Source of the DNA: Bacillota bacterium
Lineage (GTDB): Bacteria; Bacillota; Clostridia; Saccharofermentanales; UBA5734
Assembly (NCBI GenBank): GCA_023438965.1
Contig: JAEXPB010000034.1
Coordinates: 1-16,836, forward strand
DNA length: 16,836 nt
Reading direction: 5' to 3'
Shown: piece by piece, positions 7,380 through 14,671 of the stretch
Position numbering within the stretch: position 1 is the stretch's first letter
Layout of the letters: each line of letters starts with the position of its first letter
The notes under the pieces: generated by a model
The model's input: the letters and a program-made list of their open reading frames with translations, nothing else
Told to the model about the DNA's origin: nothing
Database searches by the model: none
Program-made: the position numbers and the translations under genes

Positions 7380-8780
7380 TTATTGCCGTTCCAACTGAAA
7401 GATGATCAGGACCTTGCCGCGCTGCTCGTTGCCATGCTGACCAGACATTAATTCGACCAGCCAGATTTGATCATCCATCCGGTAGATCTGGAAACCAGGA
7501 AAATCCTCGGTCGCGTCATTGATCTGATACTGCCAGCGTTCGCGATAGGATGAAATGTCCGGCATGCCATAGGCGATGTCGAAGCTGCGCCGGAAGGCTT
7601 CATCGGTCAGGCGGATCTTCCGGTAGTCGGTCAGCATGCTGAATGCGCCGAATGCGCCGGCATTGATGGTTAACATATCTTCGGTCAGGGAAACGGTTAC
7701 ATTTCCGGGCTGCAGGAAATCAGCCGCAAACTCCGCCAGCGGATCGGTATAGACAATTCTGGCCGTCCGATAGGCGCCATAAAGGCCCGCCATATCAGCG
7801 GGTCTGGCATAGACTGGATTAGCGGTCAGGACTGCCAGGATGACAACCAGCGCCAGCGAAGCGAACCAGCGCAGCCCGCGGGAGGCTGGCCGGTAGTGCA
7901 GAATATTCCTGATCCGTTTCTGAAGGCCGGTTTCGCCGAAAGCCAGCGGCGGACCGGCCGGCCAGCGGCGAGCCGTCGCCAGGCTCAGCAAGGTTGAACT
8001 GTAGTCCTTGGCACTGTCCTTGCCGGTGATCGCGAGAACCCTTTCGTCGCAGCTGGCTTCCATGTCCTGGGTCATCAGCCGATAGGCCAGCCAAACCAGC
8101 GGATTATACCAATGGAGGAGGAGAAGCAGTCCGGCCAGCGGCTTGACCAGGTAATCCCGCCGCTGGAGATGGCTTGTTTCATGGAGCAGGACATACGTCT
8201 TTTCCACTTCGCGCAGACCACAGGGCAAATATATTCTTGGCTGGAAAATCCCCAGGATAAAGGGCGCCGGTATGTTTTCCGATTCATAAACCCGATCCTG
8301 CAGACGAACAGCGACGGCGATACGCCGCTGCAGCTGGACATGGGCAACGATGCCGGCAATCGCCAGGATGACCAGGCCGACAGCCCAGATCAGCCATGCG
8401 GCATCAAGCAGAATCTGGTAGAACCAGTAGTTGTTGATGCGGAAGTTGGTTGGGATGATCTGGTTGATCCAAGTATCCGCTGTCGTAATTCCGGTTGATA
8501 TCCGCGCATTGGCTACAATCGGCAAGGCGGTCGGAATATAGCGCAGCATGGTGCCGCCGGCGGTTGTGAGCGTCTTGATTTGCCAGGGCCAAACGTTGAA
8601 CAGGCTGAAACCAGTTGGCCACGAGAAGGGACAGCCCAGACGGAAGCCGACCGCCAGCCAGAGGGCATAGCTGTATTTTTTCGGTGCCCGGCGCAGCAAT
8701 TGCCGGAGCAGGAGTACTGCGATGATAACGTAACTGCCGGTCATGCTCATGTTGCAAAGCTGGATCAGGAAAGCTGCCAT
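7380..8780 (-). CDS. M56-family (BlaR1-like) membrane metalloprotease
   Basis: A 466-residue integral membrane zinc protease of the BlaR1/MecR1 family. It senses an envelope signal and cleaves, directly or indirectly, the partner BlaI repressor. The gluzincin motif HETSH is at residues 200-204, with the third ligand Glu in DMEASCDERV (about 241). Hydrophobic segments lie near residues 15-28, 38-60, 124-148, 213-232 and 305-322. After the last one comes an external domain of roughly 140 residues that has no penicillin-binding motifs (no SxxK or KTG), unlike BlaR1, so the signal is probably not a beta-lactam. I do not recognise this domain. Start ATG 8780 follows GGGAGG by 7 bases; the gene overlaps the end of the repressor frame region (repressor stop 8785-8783), so the two are translationally close and cotranscribed. 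Confidence 0.87.
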   Translation of the reverse strand: MAAFLIQLCNMSMTGSYVIIAVLLLRQLLRRAPKKYSYALWLAVGFRLGCPFSWPTGFSLFNVWPWQIKTLTTAGGTMLRYIPTALPIVANARISTGITTADTWINQIIPTNFRINNYWFYQILLDAAWLIWAVGLVILAIAGIVAHVQLQRRIAVAVRLQDRVYESENIPAPFILGIFQPRIYLPCGLREVEKTYVLLHETSHLQRRDYLVKPLAGLLLLLHWYNPLVWLAYRLMTQDMEASCDERVLAITGKDSAKDYSSTLLSLATARRWPAGPPLAFGETGLQKRIRNILHYRPASRGLRWFASLALVVILAVLTANPVYARPADMAGLYGAYRTARIVYTDPLAEFAADFLQPGNVTVSLTEDMLTINAGAFGAFSMLTDYRKIRLTDEAFRRSFDIAYGMPDISSYRERWQYQINDATEDFPGFQIYRMDDQIWLVELMSGQHGNEQRGKVLIIFQLERQ

Positions 8781-8782
8781 GA

Positions 8783-9145
8783 TCAATCCTCCCGATACTC
8801 ATCGATCAAGCGTTTGATTGTTTCCGCTTCAGCTGCGTTGATCTTCTGACCGCCCAGGAAGGAAACAAGAAATTGCGGCAAGGATCCTGCGAAGCGTTGA
8901 TCGACGAATTGCTTGCTTTCCGTCGCTTGAACTTGATCCCGGGGAACCAGGGCGCGGACAGTTGAGTCCTGATTTTGCAAAAAACCCTTCGCACAGAGCT
9001 TGCGCAGCATGGTATAGGTCGTGGACTTTTTCCAGCCGAGCTGATCCGCACAAAGAGCGACCAATTGGCTGGATGAAAGCGGTTCGTTAGCCCAGATGAC
9101 TTGCATAAACCGAAAATCGCTTTCACATAAAGGTTGTGGCGCCAT
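8783..9145 (-). CDS. BlaI/MecI-family transcriptional repressor
   Basis: A 120-residue winged-helix repressor of the BlaI/MecI/CopY family. The DNA-binding domain spans about residues 6-75 (CESDFRFMQVIWANEPLSSS, then GWKKSTTYTMLRKLCAKGFL), with the typical W-K-x-T-T-Y-T-ML recognition helix; the C-terminal part forms the dimerisation and protease-cleavage region. The start ATG 9145 follows AAGGAGG. It is the first gene of a two-gene operon with the M56 protease and lies under a promoter with two dyad operators, so it should repress its own transcription until the receptor cleaves it. No beta-lactamase is adjacent; other targets in the genome are likely. Confidence 0.92.
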   Translation of the reverse strand: MAPQPLCESDFRFMQVIWANEPLSSSQLVALCADQLGWKKSTTYTMLRKLCAKGFLQNQDSTVRALVPRDQVQATESKQFVDQRFAGSLPQFLVSFLGGQKINAAEAETIKRLIDEYRED

Positions 9146-9180
9146 GTGAGCCTCCTTGCCCTACTCAGGAGCAGCCGCTG

Positions 9181-9234
9181 GTTTATAACTATAAACTGTA
9201 ACCTTAGTTTATAACCATAAACCAATTTCGTCAA
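9181..9234 (-). promoter_or_regulatory. BlaI-operon promoter with two dyad operators
   Basis: On the minus strand a -35 TTGACG (9234-9229) and a -10 TAAACT (9211-9206) are 17 bp apart. Operator 1 is GTTTATAACTATAAAC (9181-9196), with perfect 7-bp arms. Operator 2 is GTTTATAACCATAAAC (9207-9222), the same site with one changed base. They are centred 26 bp apart. Operator 2 covers the -10 and spacer, and operator 1 lies just past the start site, the usual layout of BlaI-type autorepression. Confidence 0.75.
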
Positions 9235-9292
9235 GCCGCCATCTGGCAAGGCACCCGGCGCGGTATCGCCGCTGTCCATGCCAGTGCTCTGG

Positions 9293-9321
9293 TTGCCAAT
9301 CTGCCTTTTTGCGCCTAGAAT
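9293..9321 (+). promoter_or_regulatory. Promoter of the flavodoxin-fold gene
   Basis: TTGCCA (9293-9298) and TAGAAT (9316-9321) are separated by 17 bp. The transcript would start near 9328, giving a ~70-nt leader. It is divergent from the BlaI promoter, and the operators are about 70 bp away. Confidence 0.55.
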
Positions 9322-9396
9322 TATTCTGTATCATGCATATGAATCGACCAACATCCTGACTAAATAAAAATTGCCACTTCACGGGAGGTGCAGACC

Positions 9397-10710
9397 ATGA
9401 AAGCGGTTATTTTTGATGGATCGGCAGTTGACGATCTGGCCGGCCGGCGGATTCGGCGGCTTCTCACGGATCATTTATCGGCGAAGGGTGCGGTAACGGA
9501 AGTCTGGACGATTCGCGATTTGAAAATTACACCCTGTGCCGGCGATTTCTTCTGCTGGATCCGCACGCCTGGGCAATGCATTTTTGATGATGACAACCGG
9601 CGGCTGGCGGCCGCCGTGGTGAACAGCGACTTGCTCATCTATCTGACGCCCGTCACTTTTGGTGGTTATTCGGCCTGCCTGAAAAGAGCGGTCGACCATC
9701 TGATCCAGAATGTCCTTCCCTTTTTTATCAAACTGGAAGGCGAGACCCACCACCAGAAACGCTACACCGCGTATCCGGACTTCCTGGCGATTGGCTGGCT
9801 CGATCAACCGGAGCCGGATGCCGAAGCTTGCTTCCGCAATCTGGTCCGGCGCAATGCGATTAATATGCACGCCCGCCGGTTCTGCGGCGGCATTGTGCTC
9901 GCTGGTCAGCCCGATGAAGCGATCGCAACGGCAATCGGCGACTGGCTGAACTGGCCGTCGCCGGCGACTGAGCCCGCAGGTTCCGCGCCAATCGGCTATC
10001 CTGCTGCGGAAAGCCTGTTCAGGCCGGTTCGCCAGGCGGTCCTGCTGGTTGGCAGCCCCAAATTGCGGCAAAGCACCTCACATGCGCTGGGCCGGTATCT
10101 TTTGGACCAATTTGACCCGGCGGCAGTGTCGGCGAACACCTTTTTCCTGCCGGCGATCAACCATTCGCCGGAAAAAATGGCGGCGATGTTCCAGGCTGTG
10201 TAGAGCGCAGATCTGGTTGTTCTGGCCTTCCCGCTTTATGTCGACACCCTGCCGGCGCCGATGATTGCCGCATTGGAGCAGCTGGCGGCTCGCCGGCGGG
10301 AGCAGGGGCAGGGAGCGGGACGCGGACAGGACGCGCTATTGGCGGCGCTGGTGAACTGCGGCTTCCCGGAGTCCGGCCATAATGCCAATGCGCTGACGGT
10401 TTGCTCGCTCTTTGCCCGGCAAGCCGGATTCCGCTGGGCCGGGGGGATGACGTTTGGCGGTGCCAATGGTTTGGGTGAGAAGCCGCTGGCCGAATGGGGC
10501 GGGCGGACGGCCGACATCCGAATGGCCTTGAACCAGGCTGCGGCAGCCTTGGCCCAAGGCCAGGCTATTCCGGTTGAAGCGCAGGCACGGGCTGCCAAAT
10601 CTGCCATTCCGCCCAGTCTGTATCTCCGGATCGCCAATCTGGGCTGGAAATTCCTGGCCAGGCCGTACGGCGCGGCGAAAAATCTGCGCTGTCATCCGTA
10701 TCGGAATTGA
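9397..10710 (+). pseudogene. Double flavodoxin-fold NAD(P)H-dependent oxidoreductase, interrupted by in-frame TAG
   Basis: The gene starts at ATG 9397, eight bases after GGGAGG. A TAG at 10201-10203 (codon 269) interrupts a frame that otherwise stays open to TGA 10708-10710, 437 residues in all. The first half is an FMN-reductase-like flavodoxin domain (AVIFDGSAVDD at the start, CAGDFFCWIRTPGQC with conserved cysteines, then DLLIYLTPVTFGGYSACLKRAVDH). The second half begins a new nucleotide-binding fold at AVLLVGSPKLRQSTSHALGRYL and resumes right after the TAG with SADLVVLAFPLYVDTLPAPM, a conserved FMN-contact strand. Because the frame and conserved sequence continue directly across the stop, the family protein is clearly longer than 268 residues. 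Options are recent inactivation, a sequencing error or readthrough. No ribosome binding site precedes the ATG at 10261, so an independent second gene is unlikely. Such proteins reduce quinones, flavins or other small electron acceptors. Confidence 0.78.
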
Positions 10711-10713
10711 CGT

Positions 10714-11838
10714 TCACAAATTGCCGCGGCGGATGATCTGCAGAACCTGCTGCAGACGCGGCCAGGCGTAAGTAAAGAATTCGGCATAGGCCGGGCAGAA
10801 ATAGTTTATGGCGAAAGCACCGTCGGCAAAGGGCTCGCGATCGCGTCGGCAACCACCGCGGCATAGAGCTTTCCACTGACAAATCTGGCAGTCCGGGTGC
10901 TGCGGAGCGCTCATGGCGATGAATCCCAGTTCTTGCCGCTTCTTTTCGATCTGTTCAAAGGTGTCGGTCACGAAATTGCCCAATCGCCATTCATCGAGCA
11001 TATAAAAGTCGCAGGGGTAAACACCGCCGTCCGCTTCAACCACATACTGGCGCCCGCAGACGCCCAGCATGCCGCAAGCTTCCGGCACCTGCCCGGCCAT
11101 GATCTGCAGCAGATTGTCAAAGTATCGATTGTAGCGTTGGTGGCCGTGGCTGACATCCTCATACCAGCAATCAAAGAGGTCCTTGAGGAACCGGGCATAC
11201 CGTTCGGGGGTCAGGGACCAGGGATGACCGCCGCGTGCTTCGCCAAGCGGATCCAGGCAAGGGATGTATTGCTGGTATTCGAGCTGGTTGCGTTCGAAGA
11301 AATGCCAGATTTTCCGGACGCTGCGGCAGGTGGCAGCGGTGACGACGGTCAGGATGTTGAAATCCACCCCGTGCTTGCGGAAGAGCTGGACCGTGCGCAT
11401 AACCCGGTTGAAAGTACCTTTGCCGGCGGCGTCCAAACGGTTCTCGTCATGGAGCGGCTGCGGTCCGTCCAGCGACAAGCCGACGAGAAAATGATTCTCG
11501 GCCAGGAACCTGGCCCATTCCTCATCCAGATTATATCCATTCGTTTGCATGGCATTGTGAATGGTGCAGCGATTGATATTCCATTGTTGTTCGAGCTCGA
11601 TGACCCGGCGAAAGAAATCCAATCCGGCCAGCGTCGGTTCGCCGCCCTGAAAAGCAATGGTGCAACTGCCGGTGGCAAAGGCGAGGACGCGGCGCAGGAC
11701 CGCCTCGAGTGTTTCCGGAGACATCAGGCCATAGGAAGCCACTGTCCGGTTCTGGGTTTCATCGGTATAAAAGCAGTACCGGCAGCGCATATTGCACAGG
11801 CCGGAAGCCGGCTTGATCATGACGGTAATCGCGGGCAT
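10714..11838 (-). CDS. Anaerobic sulfatase-maturating enzyme (radical SAM/SPASM)
   Basis: A 374-residue radical-SAM enzyme that oxidises the active-site Cys or Ser of sulfatases to formylglycine without oxygen. The radical-SAM motif CNMRCRYC is at residues 15-22 (Cys15, 19, 22). The C-terminal SPASM clusters are complete: CGMLGVCGRQYVVEADGG and YPCDFYMLDEWRLGN, then CQICQWKALCRGGC followed by RDREP and NYFCPAYAEFF. This block is characteristic of anSME rather than of other SPASM enzymes. The start ATG 11838 follows AGGAGG by 7 bases. The frame continues upstream to 12354, but that extension crosses repeats and another gene and is not real. It ends convergent to the oxidoreductase gene with a 3-bp gap. 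No sulfatase is in the window, so its substrate must be encoded elsewhere. Confidence 0.93.
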   Translation of the reverse strand: MPAITVMIKPASGLCNMRCRYCFYTDETQNRTVASYGLMSPETLEAVLRRVLAFATGSCTIAFQGGEPTLAGLDFFRRVIELEQQWNINRCTIHNAMQTNGYNLDEEWARFLAENHFLVGLSLDGPQPLHDENRLDAAGKGTFNRVMRTVQLFRKHGVDFNILTVVTAATCRSVRKIWHFFERNQLEYQQYIPCLDPLGEARGGHPWSLTPERYARFLKDLFDCWYEDVSHGHQRYNRYFDNLLQIMAGQVPEACGMLGVCGRQYVVEADGGVYPCDFYMLDEWRLGNFVTDTFEQIEKKRQELGFIAMSAPQHPDCQICQWKALCRGGCRRDREPFADGAFAINYFCPAYAEFFTYAWPRLQQVLQIIRRGNL

Positions 11839-11857
11839 AGGCAGACCTCCTGCCAGA

Positions 11858-11886
11858 ATCTTAGCATGCCGGCGTAAAAACGTCCA
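11858..11886 (-). promoter_or_regulatory. Promoter of the sulfatase-maturase gene
   Basis: On the minus strand TGGACG (11886-11881) and TAAGAT (11863-11858) are 17 bp apart, and TGC precedes the -10, making it an extended -10 promoter. The transcript would begin just before the AGGAGG ribosome binding site, giving a very short leader. Confidence 0.55.
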
Positions 11887-11912
11887 CGTATCAAGCGGCG
11901 CGGGGAATCCGA

Positions 11913-12011
11913 CCTGCTGCGCAGGATGGGAAAGCAAGCGGATAGACATCCAACTTTCCCATCGGCTTCCAGCGCGCCTATCCTGCTGCGCAGGATGGGA
12001 AAGTTGGATGT
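11913..12011. repeat. Direct and inverted repeat cluster between divergent promoters
   Basis: A 22-bp sequence beginning CCTGCTGCGCAGGATG and ending GGAAAG occurs twice, at 11913-11934 and 11982-12003, 69 bp apart. Its core TCCTGC-TGC-GCAGGA (second copy) can form a small hairpin. Between the copies lies ACATCCAACTTTCCCATC (11946-11963), a perfect 18-bp inverted repeat of 11994-12011, the second copy's right end. The inner 10 bases of it can also pair with the first copy (11925-11934), so the middle arm has two competing partners. The right end sits just upstream of the -10 of the J-domain gene. This could be a regulatory site, an attenuator-like switch or a small mobile repeat. Confidence 0.85.
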
Positions 12012-12015
12012 ATAG

Positions 12016-12021
12016 TATAAT
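12016..12021 (+). promoter_or_regulatory. -10 element of the J-domain gene promoter
   Basis: TATAAT followed by a ~18-nt leader that contains AGGCAGGAGG and the ATG at 12046. No good -35 is present; the -35 position falls inside the second repeat copy, suggesting control through that repeat. Confidence 0.5.
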
Positions 12022-12045
12022 GTTTTTAGGCAGGAGGTTGAGTGC

Positions 12046-12528
12046 ATGACGGTAAGCCAAACCAAAATCGACGAAATCAAGCATCGAATCCGGCAATTGA
12101 AAAAGCTGGAATGTAAAATCCGGTTCGGTAAAAATGACGCATTTGCCCGAAATCCGGCGATGCTCGAAAATGGACGCGCGGTTCGGCTGGTTTGGGATGA
12201 GTATTTCATTCTGAATAACAAAACAAGTGCAAAAGCCCAATACGACCTGAACCGCTTGGCTGGGATGACTCCGGACGAATTCAACGAGGTAATCAGCGCT
12301 TTTTTCTGGAGTGTTTACTACCGCTATTATCAGGAAAATGGCATCATGAACCAATCAATCTATGATCCGGCAATCCTCGCCAAGTTCGGTCTGCCGGGAG
12401 ATGCGGACAGTACGGCAGTCAAAAAGCGCTTCCGGGAGTTAGCCAAGCGTTATCACCCCGATACCGGCGGTGACAGTGCCCGGTTTATCGAAATGATCGA
12501 GAATTACCGCCAACTGACCGAATGTTGA
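12046..12528 (+). CDS. J-domain protein with an unrecognised N-terminal region
   Basis: A 160-residue protein with a C-terminal J-domain: the core is AVKKRFRELAKRYHPDTGGD (about residues 124-143), with the invariant HPD at 137-139, followed by helix IEMIENYRQL. J-domains stimulate the ATPase of DnaK-type Hsp70 chaperones. There is no Gly/Phe region or zinc finger, so this is a specialised (class III/C) co-chaperone. The first ~100 residues contain a basic helical start (IDEIKHRIRQLKKLECKIRFG) and a WDEYF motif; I do not recognise them. The start ATG 12046 follows AGGAGG. The next gene begins 16 bp after its stop, so they form an operon. A cargo-specific adaptor role is inference. Confidence 0.85.
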   Translation: MTVSQTKIDEIKHRIRQLKKLECKIRFGKNDAFARNPAMLENGRAVRLVWDEYFILNNKTSAKAQYDLNRLAGMTPDEFNEVISAFFWSVYYRYYQENGIMNQSIYDPAILAKFGLPGDADSTAVKKRFRELAKRYHPDTGGDSARFIEMIENYRQLTEC

Positions 12529-12544
12529 ACAGGAGGACAGCGCC

Positions 12545-13588
12545 GTGCGAATATTTGGTAGCGGATCTGATTTCCGGGAATTGTCGGAGCTGGGCATAAC
12601 CAGCATCTGAGGCGGTTTAGATACCGGTTATATCGCGGGCAGCCGGTCGGCCGGGCTGGCGTATGACCTGGCTTGCGGCGCTTTCAGTACGTCCGAAGAA
12701 CGCTACTGGGCTGTCACGGTCGATGGCCGGCCAACCTGGTGGTTTAACTCTGGCTGTCCAAATAATCAGGAAATGCGCCAAAGCCGGCTGGCCCAGATCG
12801 CTGAACTGGCCCGGACGCCGGGCGTGCGCAGTGTCGTGATCGATGGGGCGCGCTTTGCCTCACCGGCCTCGCCGGAAGGCGACGCGACATTTTTTACTTG
12901 CTTTTGTCCCGACTGTCAGGCTAAGGCCAGGCAATTGGGCATGAATGGCGCAAGGATGCAAAAAGCGGTTGCGGCTCTGTATGCAGCGGCTTACCATCGA
13001 GGTGTCTTGCGGCTGGATGACTGCCGAGACGGCCTGTGTGATTGGTTGCGCTTTCGCGCCGCTTGCATAACGGAATTCCTGCACGATTTTCATCTGACCG
13101 TTAAAACCGTGAACCCGCGACTCAAAACCGGTATTTTCATCTTTGCCCCGACCCTCGCGCTGTTAGTTGGCCAAGATTATCGCGCGCTCGGATTTCTTGA
13201 TACGTTCGTTCCGATGATTTATCGGCATTATCGGCAGCCCAAAGGCCCAGCCTGCCTGGATCATGAATACCGGGCAATCGGCCGGTTGATCAACCAGGCA
13301 ACTGACCCCGTCAGACAGGTGCTCTTGGATTTGGCCGCAGCAATCGGTCTGCAGTTTCCGGATGACACAGCAGGCATTTTCCCGCCGGTAGCCATCGAAA
13401 GAGAAACTGCCCTGGCCCGGAAACTGATCGGTAGCCGGGAATTATGCCCGATTATCCTTCTGGATGACGATCGCCTGCCCGAGTCCATTGCTGCCGCCAG
13501 ACGAGGCGGCGCGGACGATGTTGGCTTCTTCGCCTATGCACCGGAACAGTGGCACGTTTTACGCGCGGCCAAAGATAACGCAATATGA
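12545..13588 (+). pseudogene. TIM-barrel-like protein of unknown function, interrupted by in-frame TGA
   Basis: The gene begins at GTG 12545, seven bases after GGAGG, and reads RIFGSGSDFRELSELGITSI, then TGA (12608-12610, codon 22), then GGLDTGYIAGSRSAGLAYDL and onward to TGA 13588, 347 codons in all. Sequence on both sides of the stop looks like one protein: the N-terminal strand before it and WFNSGCPNN, VVIDGARFASPASP, FTCFCPDCQ and FVPMIYRHY after it. The pattern of short strands ending in Asp, Arg or Tyr suggests a (beta/alpha)8 barrel resembling uncharacterised glycoside-hydrolase-like proteins; the paired cysteines FTCFCPDC may bind a metal. No start with a ribosome binding site lies between the TGA and the first ATG at 12773. 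The stop may be a TGG-to-TGA or CGA-to-TGA mutation, a sequencing error or recoding. I do not recognise a precise family. Confidence 0.7.
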
Positions 13589-13729
13589 GCGATCTGCCGT
13601 TAGCTTGTTGTTCATTTGTAAATGTAAACAGCTGTTCACCATCTGGACCAGACTTTCATATCGCAAAGTTTGACGATCAAAGCAACGGTCTGTAAAAATC
13701 GCGCTATTGCCAAATGGCTGATTATCAGT
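13589..13729. other. Intergenic stretch without a recognised gene
   Basis: About 140 bp between the TIM-barrel gene and the GntR promoter region. I see no convincing terminator, RNA gene or small coding frame with a ribosome binding site, apart from the -35 hexamer at 13707-13712. Confidence 0.5.
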
Positions 13730-13747
13730 TATGATGATATCATCATA
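13707..13747 (+). promoter_or_regulatory. GntR gene promoter with an 18-bp palindromic operator
   Basis: TTGCCA (13707-13712) and TATGAT (13730-13735) are 17 bp apart, a good vegetative promoter. The -10 is the left part of a perfect palindrome, TATGATGATATCATCATA (13730-13747), which covers the -10 and the start site. FadR-type GntR repressors bind palindromes of about this length with a central AT-rich core, so this is probably the autoregulatory operator. The transcript would carry a ~150-nt leader in which I see no clear structure. Confidence 0.7.
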
Positions 13748-13893
13748 CATCCTATGTTTTACAACCGCTGGAAAAATTGACTGACGAGCCGGATTGTTAC
13801 GGGCCGCCCGGCTTTCCCGGAATCAGCCATGCCTGCCTGAAGCGGAACAACGCGGTTTCAGCCTGACCGCAACCGGATAGTCTGGAGATGCCT

Positions 13894-14640
13894 ATGGAAG
13901 CCAAGTCACAGCATAAGGCCGTGAAAAATATTCTTCAGCCAATGTCGACCCCGTCGATCGTCGACCGGATCGTCGACCGGATCACGAACGCCATTATCAA
14001 TGGCGAATTGAAAGCCGGCGACAAGATCCCGCCCGAGCTGGAGCTCAGCGCATCCATCGGCGTCGGCCGCAATTCCATTCGTGAAGCGATCAAGATCCTG
14101 GTTTCGCAGGGCGTCCTGAAGATCAAGCGCGCCGAAGGCACCTTCGTCTGCGACCAGTTCAGCAGCTCCATGCTTAACCCGCTCATTTATGGGTTGATCC
14201 TGGAGAAGGACGCGTCCAAGGACATTGTCGAATTGCGGCGAACCTTCGACACCGGCATCCTTGAGCTGGTTATGCGCCGGGTCACCGACGAGCAGCTCGG
14301 ACTGCTGGACGAGGCCCTGGTGCAGCTGACGGCGGCGCTTCGCCAGCCGAATATCACGGCTGACCAGGTTTTGGAGGCGGACATAGCCTTCCATCATGTT
14401 CTGGTGCAGATCGCGGACAATTACCTGATCGATCGGGTTAGCAATATGATCGAGCGCCTTTCGGTACCCTCGCGGCGACGGACAATCGCCCAGTTTCTTT
14501 CCGTGGATCAGCGGCAGCACTTGATCGACCTGCATACCGAGCTGGTCGGCTTGATCCGGCAGCGCGACACGGCGGGTATTTCAGCGGCCATGGAACGGCA
14601 CTTCAGTTCCTGGGTGCACGAGGTGAACGACCATTCCTGA
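13894..14640 (+). CDS. GntR-family regulator, FadR subfamily
   Basis: A 248-residue regulator. The N-terminal winged helix (about residues 20-85) reads IVDRITNAIINGELKAGDKIPPELELSASIGVGRNSIREAIKILVSQGVLKIKRAEGTFV, in the canonical GntR order. The C-terminal all-helical FCD ligand domain (about residues 100-235) shows DIVELRRTFDTGILELV, the metal-site-like D-x-x-FHHVL and a final H-x-x-L helix. FCD regulators usually respond to sugar acids, organic acids or lactate. ATG 13894 is chosen because GGAG (13884-13887) lies six bases before it; ATG 13888 overlaps the ribosome binding site. The glycosidase gene starts 80 bp downstream on the same strand and is the likely target, along with its own promoter. 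A duplicated 12-mer (13956-13979) encodes the repeated IVDR. Confidence 0.92.
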   Translation: MEAKSQHKAVKNILQPMSTPSIVDRIVDRITNAIINGELKAGDKIPPELELSASIGVGRNSIREAIKILVSQGVLKIKRAEGTFVCDQFSSSMLNPLIYGLILEKDASKDIVELRRTFDTGILELVMRRVTDEQLGLLDEALVQLTAALRQPNITADQVLEADIAFHHVLVQIADNYLIDRVSNMIERLSVPSRRRTIAQFLSVDQRQHLIDLHTELVGLIRQRDTAGISAAMERHFSSWVHEVNDHS

Positions 14641-14671
14641 AACAAGCATGGATCATAGCGCAAGGGGAATC

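Noticed and set aside
10201..10203. Pyrrolysine or a TAG-reassigned code
   Set aside because: The AraC gene uses TAG as a stop (followed at once by TGA), and no supporting genes are in the window.
11913..12003. Two-repeat CRISPR array
   Set aside because: Only two copies of 22 bp with a 47-bp spacer that itself contains an inverted copy of the repeat end; no cas genes are present.
10714..12354. A 546-residue version of the sulfatase maturase with a long N-terminal extension
   Set aside because: The extension crosses its own promoter, the repeat cluster and the J-domain gene; the family starts at the MPAITV methionine, which has an AGGAGG site.
12608..12660. SECIS element after the in-frame TGA
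   Set aside because: Only a weak ACCGG/CCGGT stem with a 15-nt loop is visible, and nothing matches a recognisable bacterial SECIS. Left open as a test, not called.
13787..13813. Terminator hairpin AGCCGG/CCGGCT after the barrel gene
   Set aside because: Short stem, 15-nt loop and only TTT then CCC; it also lies inside the GntR leader.
13956..13979. Tandem 12-bp repeat
   Set aside because: It lies in the GntR coding frame and encodes a repeated IVDR in the first helix; no separate function is needed.
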